From assembly GCF_001667735.1 (NCBI RefSeq), contig NZ_LZJN01000072.1, forward strand, positions 1-59,574: a stretch of DNA of 59,574 nt, given 5' to 3'. Position 1 is the first letter of the stretch. Each line of letters begins with the position of its first letter. This stretch comes from Mycobacterium sp. E183 (GTDB lineage: Bacteria > Actinomycetota > Actinomycetes > Mycobacteriales > Mycobacteriaceae). Shown piece by piece: positions 44,388 to 54,433 of the stretch. The position numbers and the translations under genes were made by a program. Under the pieces are notes generated by a model that saw nothing but the letters and a program-made list of their open reading frames with translations, was not told where the DNA came from and did not search any database.

Positions 44388-44822
44388 TCACGCGACCCAG
44401 ACGCGGCGCTCCGCCCGGTGAGCCGACGGCGACTCCAGCGCCAGCCGGCCGTCCGCGTCCAGCGTGTAGGGGAAGATCAATCCGATCGCCACGCCCTCGC
44501 GGTGCTCGGCGGTCAGCTCGATGCCGTCCCGGTGCTGTTCGGTCAGCGTCACGTTAACCGCCACCACTGCGGCGCGCAGCGAGTCCTTCACCTCGATGAG
44601 CGCGCGCCACTGGGCGGCGAGCTGCTCGGCCACCTGCAGATCCCGGCCGCGCGGGTAGTTCGGCTGGACGGCCTGGCGCTGACCCTGAGCGGACACGGCC
44701 AGCGCGAACGGCAGGAACTCGCCCGCCGCGGCGATGCGCTCGGCCGCGAAGGTGACCGCGGCGTCGACCAAGCCGTCCAGGTCCGCCTGCGCCTGCTCCG
44801 TCACTGTGTCGCGCCAACCCAT
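44388..44822 (-). CDS. Conserved-looking hypothetical protein inside the toxin locus
   Basis: A 144-residue soluble protein I do not recognise. It begins MGWRDTVTEQAQADLDGLVD; further parts include FAAERIAAAGEFLPFALAV, NYPRGRDLQVAEQLAAQWRA and LTEQHRDGIELTAEHREGVA, ending LIFPYTLDADGRLALES. The alternation of helices and strands suggests one globular alpha/beta domain. There is no signal peptide or membrane segment. It faces away from the WXG100 pair across 23 bases and ends 3 bases from the convergent YbaB-like gene. An immunity role is conceivable because of position alone. Confidence 0.65.
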   Translation of the reverse strand: MGWRDTVTEQAQADLDGLVDAAVTFAAERIAAAGEFLPFALAVSAQGQRQAVQPNYPRGRDLQVAEQLAAQWRALIEVKDSLRAAVVAVNVTLTEQHRDGIELTAEHREGVAIGLIFPYTLDADGRLALESPSAHRAERRVWVA

Positions 44823-44832
44823 GCGCCGAGGG

Positions 44833-44838
44833 TAGCCT
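44833..44838 (+). promoter_or_regulatory. Candidate -10 box of the WXG100 pair, leaderless
   Basis: TAGCCT matches the mycobacterial TAnnnT pattern and ends 7 bases before the ATG of the first WXG100 gene, with no ribosome-binding site, the arrangement of a leaderless transcript. Confidence 0.45.
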
Positions 44839-44845
44839 GCTCACC

Positions 44846-45160
44846 ATGGGGGCCAACGAGCTGCGCGTCTACTGTGCCGAGCTGACGCACGCGTCGAAAG
44901 AGACGACGAACGCGGCGGACGAGATCGAGGGCCTGCGGCGAAAATTGGGGACGCAGATGGGCGACCTTCGCCGCACCTGGACGGGGCAGGCGGCCACGGC
45001 ATACCTCAACGTCTGGTCGGAGATCGACGAAGAATGCGAAGCCATGCTCGCCGACCTGCGCTGGATCGGGGAATCGCTGTCGGCGGCCGCCAATGCCTAC
45101 GCGCACATGGAAACCAACGGGGCCAACGCCTTTCGAGCCCTAGAACCCCCGGGGGTGTAA
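44846..45160 (+). CDS. WXG100 family protein, first of pair
   Basis: A 104-residue helical-hairpin protein with the W-x-G turn at residues 45-47 (RRTWTGQAATAYL). Helix 1 has LRVYCAELTHASKETTNAAD and helix 2 IDEECEAMLADLRWIGESLS. WXG100 proteins form dimers secreted by type VII (ESX) systems. The C-terminal YAHMETNGANAF is a possible but imperfect secretion signal, as the usual YxxxD/E reads YAHME here, so the motif is in fact met. It precedes a second WXG100 gene by 2 bases. It is probably the partner or adaptor of the CpnT-like toxin encoded 1.5 kb downstream, comparable to EsxE/EsxF upstream of CpnT. Confidence 0.85.
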   Translation: MGANELRVYCAELTHASKETTNAADEIEGLRRKLGTQMGDLRRTWTGQAATAYLNVWSEIDEECEAMLADLRWIGESLSAAANAYAHMETNGANAFRALEPPGV

Positions 45161-45162
45161 TC

Positions 45163-45453
45163 ATGGCCCGACGCACCGTCAACGAGGACGAACTGGTGGA
45201 CGCGGCCGACGCGATGCGCCAGTTCTGCCTCGTGATGAAGGACCGACTGTGCGAGGTGGCCAAGGATCTGCAAGGCCTGCAGGGCACGTGGGAGGGCGTG
45301 GGGTTCGACGTCTTTCTCGAGCGGGTGCAGCACTGGCAGCGCTGGGCGGACGAGGCGAGCGAGCAGGTGTTCGACATGCACCTCAACGCGCACATCGCGC
45401 ACCGCAACTACACCCACAACGCCGAGGTCAACACCTCGATGTGGGGCGGATAG
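45163..45453 (+). CDS. WXG100 family protein, second of pair
   Basis: A 96-residue protein with the W-x-G turn at residues 43-45 (QGTWEGVGFDVF) between two helices, MRQFCLVMKDRLCEVAKDL and VQHWQRWADEASEQVFDMHL. It begins two bases after the first WXG100 gene and should pair with that protein. The second helix is unusually rich in Trp, and the C-terminus (HIAHRNYTHNAEVNTSM) is polar and shows no clear YxxxD/E signal, which is common for one member of a pair. Its last 26 bases overlap the 3' end of the minus-strand gene that follows. Confidence 0.83.
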   Translation: MARRTVNEDELVDAADAMRQFCLVMKDRLCEVAKDLQGLQGTWEGVGFDVFLERVQHWQRWADEASEQVFDMHLNAHIAHRNYTHNAEVNTSMWGG

Positions 45454-46549
45454 CGGCCGGCGTATTGGTCGGGCTGTTCGGCGGCCCGTATTCCGGCGGA
45501 ATCTCGCCGACCCGCAGGCTTTTCGGAAACGGATCGGGCAGCGCCGCGAGCTGGCCGCGGTCCGTGGGCTCGTCGGTGGCGGCGAAAAGCGCCCCCTCGT
45601 CGTAGAACGTGGTGCCCTCGGACGGCAGATATTCGCGGACGATCGGCAGGTACTCGGTGCCGAACCAGATCCACCAGATCGGGTGGGACGGTAGACCGAG
45701 CATCCCGTCCGCCCCGCGCAACAGGCCGCTGACGTCCTTGTTGACGTCGGTCGGCCCGGAGAGCTTGTGGTTGCGCAGCACCTCGCCGGTAGCCAGCACG
45801 CTGCCGCGCCGGCGGGCGAACTCGACGAAGAACCGGCGCACGGAGTTTCGCCAGCGCGGGTCGTCCAGCGGCTCGGCCACAATCCACAGAGTGTCGACGC
45901 AGACACCGGCCCACTCTTTCGGGAAGAGCCCGCCCTCGAGGCAGGGGAACGTCGCCTTGAACCGCGCCACATCGGAATAGACGTCCACGAACCGGGCGTC
46001 ACCGTCGCGGTCTAGTCGGTAACGCAGCGGGTCCGATTGGCCGAAGCGGCGCGGAAGGGCCTCGGGGAGGAGCTTTCTCGCGAGTTCGAGCCAGAGCGTC
46101 GGGGCGTTGGGCGCCGACACCGGCGAGTACCAATCAAGCTTGAGGACTCGGATCAACTCGCTGTTGGGTCGGCTGGCCTTGCGAGCCCCTCGGGCACCGA
46201 GGATGTCCTCGGTCTGTTCGTCGACCGCCACTCCCCCCGCGGCGACGGCCAACGCCTTGGCGAACCGCCGCGCCGGCCGGACCTCGGCCGGGTCGCGGCC
46301 CTCCACGCTGATCTGCCAGCTGATGGCCGGCTCGAGAAGGTAGGGCACGACGTCGTCGGGCACGTCCTCGGGCTCGATCACGTGTGGCCCGAACACGGTG
46401 AATGCGTAGGTGTCGTGCTTGCCGCGCACCACGGTGACCTCGCCGTCCCCGCTGTCCCCGATCGACAGCCCGGGGACGGATTCGACGATCGCCTCCAACT
46501 CCTCGTCGTCGACGCTGCCGGCCGCGTAGACCGTCAGGTCATACGACAT
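45428..46549 (-). CDS. Hypothetical protein between WXG100 pair and toxin, possible immunity-type
   Basis: A 373-residue soluble protein I cannot assign to a family. It starts at ATG 46549 (MSYDLTVYAAGSVDDEELEA); the frame upstream to 47926 is antisense to the toxin and is not real. The N-terminal 120 residues form an acidic alpha/beta part (VRGKHDTYAFTVFGPH, EPEDVPDDVVPYLLEPAI). The second part has LWLELARKLLPEALPRRFGQ, FVDVYSDVARFKATFPCLEG, VCVDTLWIVAEPLDDPRWRN and PIWWIWFGTEYLPIVREYLP, two-lobed and Trp-rich, resembling bacterial immunity-type proteins in general character only. It separates the WXG100 pair from the toxin gene and is divergent from the toxin across 81 bases. Confidence 0.7.
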   Translation of the reverse strand: MSYDLTVYAAGSVDDEELEAIVESVPGLSIGDSGDGEVTVVRGKHDTYAFTVFGPHVIEPEDVPDDVVPYLLEPAISWQISVEGRDPAEVRPARRFAKALAVAAGGVAVDEQTEDILGARGARKASRPNSELIRVLKLDWYSPVSAPNAPTLWLELARKLLPEALPRRFGQSDPLRYRLDRDGDARFVDVYSDVARFKATFPCLEGGLFPKEWAGVCVDTLWIVAEPLDDPRWRNSVRRFFVEFARRRGSVLATGEVLRNHKLSGPTDVNKDVSGLLRGADGMLGLPSHPIWWIWFGTEYLPIVREYLPSEGTTFYDEGALFAATDEPTDRGQLAALPDPFPKSLRVGEIPPEYGPPNSPTNTPAAIRPTSRC

Positions 46550-46594
46550 GAGGTGGCCCCTTTCCGGGTGTAAACGCGAAATCCCAGGCTGCCA

Positions 46595-46600
46595 TAGAAT
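46595..46600 (+). promoter_or_regulatory. Candidate -10 box of the toxin-immunity pair
   Basis: TAGAAT, close to the TATAAT-type -10 consensus, 30 bases before the toxin GTG. A GGGGCGGGGA purine tract precedes the start codon. The toxin-immunity pair may therefore be transcribed separately from the WXG100 pair. Confidence 0.45.
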
Positions 46601-46630
46601 CGGTTCGCCGGTGGGAGAGCGGGGCGGGGA

Positions 46631-47944
46631 GTGACGGACGTCGATCCGGAATTGTTCTACGACGCGGCCGCTGCCTACAAGGAGAACAGCGACCACGCCG
46701 CCGCCGCGTTGCGCAAACTCGCCGGCGTCCAGGCAGCCAACGCCGCCGGGACGCACGGGGTCGGCCCGCAGTGGGCGGCGGCCTTCGACACCGCCGCCGA
46801 CGAGGCCGGCCAGGTCTCCTTCCGGCTGGTCAACGTCTTCGACAACCTCGGTACGCTGCTGCGCCAGGACGGCATCAACCACGACGAGACCGAAGAGGCC
46901 TCCACCCTCAACCAGCGCGACGCGTTTGGGGGGCCGATCACCCCGCCGGGCCAGTCCGCCGGGACCTACATCGACGCGGCGGTCGATGTCGGCTCGGTCG
47001 CCGGGGGCGGCGACCCGGAACCGCCGCACTGGGACCTGGTGCGTGGCCAGATCACCGACGGCTGGCCCGACGGGCACCCCGACCGGGTGCAGGCGGTCGG
47101 TTCGGCGTGGGAGACGTTCGGGCACGACCTGGTGCACATCGACGACGAGCCCGGGCCGGAGGAACAGCGGCTCATTGTCGATGTCGAGGCGGCGGAGATC
47201 GCCTTCGTCGTCGACCGGCTCAACGAGGCGCGCGTCGTCAGCACCGACATCGCCGGCGCGTGCGGGGATCTGTCGCGCGCGGCCAAGGACTATGGAGAGA
47301 AGCTCAAGTCGGTCAAGGACGACATGGCCTTCGTCGTCCGCAGCCTCGATCTGATCGTCAAGATCCTGGACGGTTATCCGCCGCAACTGCACCTCATCAC
47401 CGAGGCCATCAAGCGGACGTTCATCGCGACGGCGGTCACCCAGATCAACGGGCTGAACACGGCGCTGCGGACCACGGCCACCACCTCGATGACGGACCTG
47501 ACGTCGGCCACCACCGCCACGAACGCCGCGTTGCCTACGGTGAAGACGCTGCTCACCCTGGTGCCACGACGGGTGGATCCGACTCCGACGCAACGGGTCA
47601 ACGACAACCGCCTCAAGGGCCGCCGCGCCGAACAACTCGCCGGCATCGACCAAGACGCCAAGCGACCGATTCGTGTGACCGACCCGCAGACAGGCGCGAT
47701 CAGAACACGAATTCCGGATGAGATCGATGACCGCAATCACGTGGTGCGCGAGGTGAAGAACGTGCAGAAGCTGGACGCCACGCGGCAGATCCGGGACATG
47801 GCACAGTGGGCACGGGACAACGGCTACAAGTTGGTCATCGTGGTGGACAAAGGCCGCACCAACGTCGGCAGCGTGGAGGACACCTTGCGAACGGACTACC
47901 CGGGGTTGAACGTGGAGATCGATCAAAGCATCAACCTCTCATGA
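46631..47944 (+). CDS. CpnT-like polymorphic toxin with restriction-endonuclease-like C-terminal domain
   Basis: A 437-residue protein from GTG 46631 that looks like a type VII-secreted toxin. Residues 1-100 are a helical ESX-type domain (DPELFYDAAAAYKENSDHAA, QWAAAFDTAADEAGQVSFRL) without an exact WxG. Residues 130-300 form a second helical domain containing GWPDGHPDRVQAVGSAW, similar in layout to the GWxWPNGD region of M. tuberculosis CpnT as I recall it. From about residue 317 a different domain begins: Glu334 in GRRAEQLAG, Asp363 in RIPDEID, Glu374-x-Lys376 in VVREVKNV and Gln386 in TRQIRD. This is the D...ExK arrangement of restriction-endonuclease-fold (Tox-REase-7-like) nuclease toxins. 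It overlaps its putative immunity gene by ATGA. Confidence 0.78.
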   Translation: MTDVDPELFYDAAAAYKENSDHAAAALRKLAGVQAANAAGTHGVGPQWAAAFDTAADEAGQVSFRLVNVFDNLGTLLRQDGINHDETEEASTLNQRDAFGGPITPPGQSAGTYIDAAVDVGSVAGGGDPEPPHWDLVRGQITDGWPDGHPDRVQAVGSAWETFGHDLVHIDDEPGPEEQRLIVDVEAAEIAFVVDRLNEARVVSTDIAGACGDLSRAAKDYGEKLKSVKDDMAFVVRSLDLIVKILDGYPPQLHLITEAIKRTFIATAVTQINGLNTALRTTATTSMTDLTSATTATNAALPTVKTLLTLVPRRVDPTPTQRVNDNRLKGRRAEQLAGIDQDAKRPIRVTDPQTGAIRTRIPDEIDDRNHVVREVKNVQKLDATRQIRDMAQWARDNGYKLVIVVDKGRTNVGSVEDTLRTDYPGLNVEIDQSINLS

Positions 47945-48576
47945 GATCACCAGGCGACCCCGCTACTTGGCCGGAATCCGAGCAGGCGATGAAACGGGAA
48001 CTCGACGCCGCAGGCATCCCCGAAGACACAGTCTGGGAATTGGTGAACTCACCCAACGACTATCCGCAGGCGGTGCCAATCGTCGTGGACTGGCTGCAAC
48101 ACCTCGATGAACGCGTTCCTCGTAATGAGGACCGCCGGGCGTGGCGTGCCGGACTGATCCGTAACCTGATCACTAAGCACGCCAAAGGAAACCGCGCCGC
48201 CGTAGACGTCCTGTTTGATCAGTTCAACATCGAGCCTCCGCTCAGCAACCTGGAACTCGAAGCCGCCGGCTTCGCGCTGGCCAAAATTTGCGAGCGCTCC
48301 GACTTCCCGCGTATCGCCGCCCTGATTCGCTCCGAGCGCGACTTTCCCACCAAATCGCTGCTGGTGGAATGGATCGGCCAAATCAAGACCGAGGAGGCGA
48401 AAGAGCTAGCGGTGAGCCAGCTTCCGTATCCGGCCTCCCGAATCCCGGCCATGAAGGCGCTGGTGCGTCAACGCGCTACGGGTGTGCGCGACGCCGTCGC
48501 GAAATACCTCGACGACGAACATGAGATCTTCCGCAAGGAAGCCCGCAAAACCCTCGACAAACTGCCCGAGGACTGA
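47941..48576 (+). CDS. HEAT-like putative immunity protein for the adjacent toxin
   Basis: A 211-residue all-helical soluble protein starting at ATG 47941, overlapping the toxin stop as ATGA. The second half reads as short helix pairs of HEAT type: FALAKICERSDFPRIAALIR, TKSLLVEWIGQIKTEEAKEL, AVSQLPYPASRIPAMKALVR and VRDAVAKYLDDEHEIFRKEA, then KTLDKLPED. Alpha-helical repeat proteins are common immunity proteins in polymorphic toxin systems, and an overlapping gene just downstream of the toxin is the expected position. Base composition looks less GC-rich than in neighbouring genes, which fits transfer. It converges on hspR with only 3 bases between. Confidence 0.7.
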   Translation: MRSPGDPATWPESEQAMKRELDAAGIPEDTVWELVNSPNDYPQAVPIVVDWLQHLDERVPRNEDRRAWRAGLIRNLITKHAKGNRAAVDVLFDQFNIEPPLSNLELEAAGFALAKICERSDFPRIAALIRSERDFPTKSLLVEWIGQIKTEEAKELAVSQLPYPASRIPAMKALVRQRATGVRDAVAKYLDDEHEIFRKEARKTLDKLPED

Positions 48577-48579
48577 AGG

Positions 48580-48963
48580 CTAACGGCCCCTGCGCGGCTG
48601 CCAGACCACCACGGCGGTGCTCTTGGGCACCACCGCCAGGTCGCGGCGCTGGCCGGCGCGCACCTGCGCCAGCTCCTCGGTCAACTCCTTCACCCGCGCC
48701 TGCAAGGCCTCGACCTGGTTGGTCAGCTCGATGATGCGTTTGATGCCGGCCAGGTTGACGCCCTCGTCCTGGGACAGCCGCTGCACCTCGCGCAGGAGGT
48801 CGACGTCGTGCTCCGAATACCGCCGTCCCCCACCGGAAGTCCGGCGCGGGCTGACCAGGCCGAGGCGATCGTAGGTGCGCAGGGTCTGGGCGTGCATGCC
48901 GGCCAGCTCGGCGGCCACCGAGATCAGGAACGTCCGGGATTCCTCCCGTGAATTCTTGGCCAT
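48580..48963 (-). CDS. hspR: Heat-shock repressor HspR (MerR family)
   Basis: HspR represses the dnaK operon and clpB by binding HAIR sites, with DnaK as co-repressor. The 127-residue protein has the MerR DNA-binding part FLISVAAELAGMHAQTLRTY, DRLGLVSPRRTSGGGRRYSE and HDVDLLREVQRLSQDEGVNL, then a coiled dimerisation helix (LTNQVEALQARVKELTEELA). ATG 48963 overlaps the dnaJ1 stop by one base (TGATG), so it is translated with dnaJ1 as the last gene of dnaK-grpE-dnaJ1-hspR. HAIR sites occur upstream of dnaK and clpB in this window, giving the expected feedback loop. Confidence 0.96.
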   Translation of the reverse strand: MAKNSREESRTFLISVAAELAGMHAQTLRTYDRLGLVSPRRTSGGGRRYSEHDVDLLREVQRLSQDEGVNLAGIKRIIELTNQVEALQARVKELTEELAQVRAGQRRDLAVVPKSTAVVVWQPRRGR

Positions 48964-50141
48964 CAGCGGTTACCCGCCCATCCCGCTCGCGGGTCGAACC
49001 CACTGGCCCGCTCGGCGGCCGCGTACGCCTCCAGCGCCTCCGCCGCGGCGCCCTCGACGTTGGGCGGCACGGCGACCTTGACGGTGACCAGCAGGTCCCC
49101 GTTGCCGCCGCTGCGCTTGGGAACGCCCCGACCACGCACCCGCAGGATGCGTCCGTCGGACGTGCCCTTGGGCACCCGCACGCCGACCTTGCCGTCCAGC
49201 GTGGGCACCGAAATCGTTGAGCCCAAAGCCAACTCGGCGAAGCTGACGGGGACGGTCACGGTGAGGTCATCACCGTCGCGGCCAAACACGTTGTCCGGCC
49301 GCACATGTACCGTCACGTACAGGTCGCCCGACGGGGCCCCGCGCAGGCCCGCCTCGCCCTGCCCGGGCAGCCGGATGCGTTGCCCGTCCTCGACGCCCGG
49401 CGGGATCCGCACGTTGATGGTGCGGGTCCGGGTGGTGACCCCGGTGCCCTTGCACTCGTCGCAGGGGTGCTCGATGATCGAGCCGCTGCCCCGGCAATCG
49501 GTGCACGGTTCGGAGAAGCCGAACGCGCCCTGGTTGCGGCTGATCACGCCGGAGCCGTTGCAGGTGGGGCACACCTTGGGGCTGGTGCCCGGCCGCGCGC
49601 CGCTGCCGTGGCAGTTGGTGCACGGCGCCGGGCTGGTCAGCCGCAACGGCATGGCCACACCCTTGGCGGCCTCGACGAAGTCCAGCTGCGTCTCGGTCTC
49701 CAGGTCGTTGCCGCGTCGTGGCCGGCTGGGACGGGCCCCGGCGCCGCGCCCGAACAGGCCGCCGAACAGGTCACCGATGTTGGTTCCGCCGCTGCGGCCG
49801 GCGGCATCGAACAAATCGTTGAGGTTGAACTCGGCGCCGTCGCCACCGACGTTGAAGCCACCGAAGCCGCCGGTGTCGAACCGGCGACCGCCGAAACCGC
49901 CGCCCGCGAACAGGCGGCGGGTCTCGTCGTACTCCTTGCGCTTCGCCGGATCCGACAACACGTTGTGCGCTTCCGAGACCGCCTTGAATCGCTCGCCGGC
50001 GGCCGGATTGTCGGGATTGGCGTCCGGATGCAGGTCGCGCGCCAGCTTCCGGTATGCGCGTTTGATCTCTTCGGGACTGGCGTCAGAGGAGACGCCCAGC
50101 TCCTTGTAGAAGTCCTTTTCGACCCATTCACGCTGGGCCAT
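48963..50141 (-). CDS. dnaJ1: Chaperone DnaJ1
   Basis: The J-domain co-chaperone that stimulates DnaK ATPase. The 392-residue protein has [20 protein letters not shown] and the HPD motif in [12 protein letters not shown]; a Gly/Phe-rich region ([18 protein letters not shown]); four CxxCxGxG zinc-finger repeats ([45 protein letters not shown]); and the C-terminal substrate domain. The start is ATG 50141. It lies 53 bases after grpE and overlaps hspR by one base. Being in the dnaK operon identifies it as DnaJ1 and not the second mycobacterial DnaJ. Confidence 0.97.
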   Translation of the reverse strand: MAQREWVEKDFYKELGVSSDASPEEIKRAYRKLARDLHPDANPDNPAAGERFKAVSEAHNVLSDPAKRKEYDETRRLFAGGGFGGRRFDTGGFGGFNVGGDGAEFNLNDLFDAAGRSGGTNIGDLFGGLFGRGAGARPSRPRRGNDLETETQLDFVEAAKGVAMPLRLTSPAPCTNCHGSGARPGTSPKVCPTCNGSGVISRNQGAFGFSEPCTDCRGSGSIIEHPCDECKGTGVTTRTRTINVRIPPGVEDGQRIRLPGQGEAGLRGAPSGDLYVTVHVRPDNVFGRDGDDLTVTVPVSFAELALGSTISVPTLDGKVGVRVPKGTSDGRILRVRGRGVPKRSGGNGDLLVTVKVAVPPNVEGAAAEALEAYAAAERASGFDPRAGWAGNR

Positions 50142-50194
50142 GTCGCGTCACCCCCTTCACCTTTGGAGTTCTGTTGTTGTGCTGATTGTGTGGT

Positions 50195-50823
50195 CTATTC
50201 ACCGGATGCGCCGGGGTTATCGCCCGATTCGACCGGCTCGGCCGCCGGAGCGCCCTCGTCGGCCACCGTGTCGATGACCCCGACCAGGGCGTGCCGCAGG
50301 ACCTGGTCGCCCAGTTTGTAACCCTGCCGCATGACCGTGCCGATCACCGGTTTGGAGCCGTCGCCGCCGTCGCCCTCGTGCTGCACCGCTTCGTGCAACA
50401 CCGGGTCGAAGTCCTCGCCTTCCTCGCCGAACGCGACCAGGCCCAGCCCGGTCAACGCGCCGGTCAGCTTGTCGGCCACCGACTTCAGCGGGCCGGACTC
50501 CAGGTCGCCGTGCTTGCGCGCCCGCTCGAGATCGTCGAGCACGCCCAGCAATTGGCTGACGACGCCGGCCTTGGCCCGGTCCGCCGCGGCCTGCTGGTCG
50601 CGCAGCGCGCGCTTGCGGTAGTTGGCGAAGTCCGCCTGGACCCGTTGCAGGTCGCCCAAAAGTTCGGCGGCCTTGCCGGCCTCCTCGGGTGATTCACCCG
50701 CGAAGTCGCCCGGCGCGGCCTCTCCCGGCTCGGAGCCGGGAGAGGACCGCCGGACTTCACCGGTTTCGGGGTCGATGCGCCGCTTGTCGGTGACGGTCAC
50801 CTGCTCGTGTGGATTCCCTTCGG

Positions 50824-50827
<4 letters not shown>
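50195..50827 (-). CDS. grpE: Nucleotide exchange factor GrpE
   Basis: GrpE releases ADP from DnaK. The 210-residue protein has an acidic, disordered N-terminus ([20 protein letters not shown]), then the long coiled-coil helix with [20 protein letters not shown] and the beta-domain end [20 protein letters not shown], then [11 protein letters not shown]. The start is GTG 50827, which overlaps the dnaK stop as GTGA, giving coupled translation. The N-terminus is shorter than in the M. tuberculosis protein. Confidence 0.96.
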
Positions 50828-52686
<1,859 letters not shown>

Positions 52687-52700
52687 AGTGATTCCTCCTG

Positions 52701-52707
52701 ATTGAGT
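52701..52707. promoter_or_regulatory. HAIR-like half-site close to dnaK
   Basis: ATTGAGT, the left arm of a HAIR element without a matching right arm, 15 bases upstream of the dnaK start. It might extend HspR binding over the ribosome-binding region. Confidence 0.35.
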
Positions 52708-52729
52708 AGAGCTTCTTTGGTGCCACTAT

Positions 52730-52750
52730 GCTGAGTGAACCCCGCTCAAG
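52730..52750. promoter_or_regulatory. HAIR operator 1 of the dnaK operon
   Basis: GCTGAGT, spacer GAACCCC, GCTCAAG. Compare consensus CTTGAGT-N7-ACTCAAG. The 7-base spacing is exact. Confidence 0.85.
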
Positions 52751-52784
52751 CCTGCTCTTGCCGACACCGTGGTGTCAACCCAGC

Positions 52785-52805
52785 ATTGAGTGTAGTTCGC
52801 TCAAC
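52785..52805. promoter_or_regulatory. HAIR operator 2 of the dnaK operon
   Basis: ATTGAGT, spacer GTAGTTC, GCTCAAC. The spacing is exact and the centre lies 55 bases (about five helical turns) from the first HAIR site, so two HspR dimers could bind on one face. Confidence 0.85.
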
Positions 52806-52984
52806 TTGTCGATCATGCTAACGGCCAGGGTCGCGGTCTTGTTCCCGGGGGCTCTGCGACGGCGTCGCGGGGCACTGCGGCCTGGTCGGGAACACACCGG
52901 CCCGGGCCGCGGCCACTGACCGAGCGCGCCGGCGGACCGGTGGGTTAGCCTGAGCCTTTCCCGGAGCCGACACGGCAGGACCCA

Positions 52985-54433
52985 ATGTCATCGCAAGACA
53001 GCGCCGCCGCGCGGCTCGCCCGTGAAGACTCGGGCTATCACAAGGGCCTGAACAATCGCCAGATCCAGATGATCGGCCTCGGCGGCGCCATCGGGACCGG
53101 CCTGTTCCTCGGCGCGGGCGGAAGGCTCGCGTCGGCCGGACCGGGGCTGTTCCTCGTCTACGGGGTCTGCGGCATCTTCGTCTTCTTGATCCTGCGCGCC
53201 CTCGGCGAGCTGGTGCTGTACCGCCCGTCGTCGGGATCCTTCGTGTCCTACGCCCGGGAGTTCTTCGGCGAGAAGGCCGCCTTCGCGGCGGGCTGGCTGT
53301 ACTTCGTCAACTGGGCGATGACCGGGATCGTGGACACCACCGCGATCGCGCACTACTGCCACTACTGGACGACGTTCCAGACCGTCCCGCAGTGGATGCT
53401 GGCGCTGATCGCGCTGGTCGCCGTGCTCGCGATGAACCTGATCTCGGTCAGGCTGTTCGGCGAGCTCGAATTCTGGGCCTCGCTGATCAAGGTGCTGGCC
53501 CTGGTGACGTTCCTCGTCGTCGGCATCGTCTTTCTGGTCGGCCGCTTCAAGGTCGACGGTCACGACCCCGGTGTGGCGCTCTGGGACAGCCACGGCGGAC
53601 TCCTGCCGGCCGGCTTGCTGCCCCTGGTGCTGGTCACCTCGGGCGTGGTCTTCGCCTACGCCGCGGTCGAACTCGTCGGCATCGCGGCCGGCGAGACCCC
53701 AAATCCGCACAAGATCATGCCGCGGGCCATCAATTCGGTGGTCTTTCGCATCGCCATCTTCTACATCGGGTCGACGGTCCTGCTGGCGCTGCTGCTGCCA
53801 CACACCGCCTACCGCGACCACGTGAGCCCGTTCGTCACCTTCTTCTCCAAGGTCGGCTTCGGCGGGGCCGGCAGTGTGATGAACCTGGTCGTGCTCACCG
53901 CCGCGCTCTCCAGCCTGAATGCCGGGCTGTACTCCACGGGCCGGATATTGCGGTCCATGGCGATCAACGGCAGCGGCCCGAAATTCACCGCGCCGATGAC
54001 CAAGACCGGCGTGCCCTACGGCGGAATCCTGCTCACCGCCGTGGTCGGCCTGTTGGGCATCGTGCTCAACGCCGTCAAACCCAGCCAGGCGTTCGAAATC
54101 GTGCTCCACATCGCCGCCGTGGGCGTGGTGGTCGCCTGGGGGACGATCGTGGCGAGCCAGCTGCGGTTCTACCGGCTGTCCCGCGCCGGTGAGGTGCAGC
54201 GGCCGCACTTCCGGATGCCGCTGGCGCCCTACAGCGGCTACCTGACGCTGGCCTTCCTGGCCGGCGTCCTGGTCCTGATGTTGCTGGACAAGGTTCAGGG
54301 CCCCTGGCTGCTCGGCGCGTTGGCCCTCGGCATCCCCGGGCTGATCGGCGGCTGGTACCTCGTCCGCCATCGCGTGCACGCGGCCGCCCAAGACGCCGCG
54401 CTGCCCGCCGCCGACCCGCCCGCGGCGGCCTAG
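52985..54433 (+). CDS. ansP2: Amino-acid permease, L-asparagine permease AnsP2-like
   Basis: A 482-residue APC-family permease with about 12 membrane helices. The N-terminal [20 protein letters not shown] with the unwound GxG in helix 1, then [40 protein letters not shown] and [20 protein letters not shown] place it among the amino-acid:proton symporters of the AnsP/GabP/AroP group. Its sequence follows M. tuberculosis AnsP2 (Rv0346c) closely, and that gene is also near dnaK. Asparagine is the likely substrate, but other amino acids are possible. Its last 4 bases overlap the end of the MobA-like gene. Confidence 0.88.
   Translation: MSSQDSAAARLAREDSGYHKGLNNRQIQMIGLGGAIGTGLFLGAGGRLASAGPGLFLVYGVCGIFVFLILRALGELVLYRPSSGSFVSYAREFFGEKAAFAAGWLYFVNWAMTGIVDTTAIAHYCHYWTTFQTVPQWMLALIALVAVLAMNLISVRLFGELEFWASLIKVLALVTFLVVGIVFLVGRFKVDGHDPGVALWDSHGGLLPAGLLPLVLVTSGVVFAYAAVELVGIAAGETPNPHKIMPRAINSVVFRIAIFYIGSTVLLALLLPHTAYRDHVSPFVTFFSKVGFGGAGSVMNLVVLTAALSSLNAGLYSTGRILRSMAINGSGPKFTAPMTKTGVPYGGILLTAVVGLLGIVLNAVKPSQAFEIVLHIAAVGVVVAWGTIVASQLRFYRLSRAGEVQRPHFRMPLAPYSGYLTLAFLAGVLVLMLLDKVQGPWLLGALALGIPGLIGGWYLVRHRVHAAAQDAALPAADPPAAA

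Noticed and set aside
46550..47926. Upstream extension of the minus-strand frame of the 373-residue gene (832 codons in total)
   Set aside because: It is antisense to the toxin gene, and ATG 46549 gives a normal N-terminus, so the extension is not coding.
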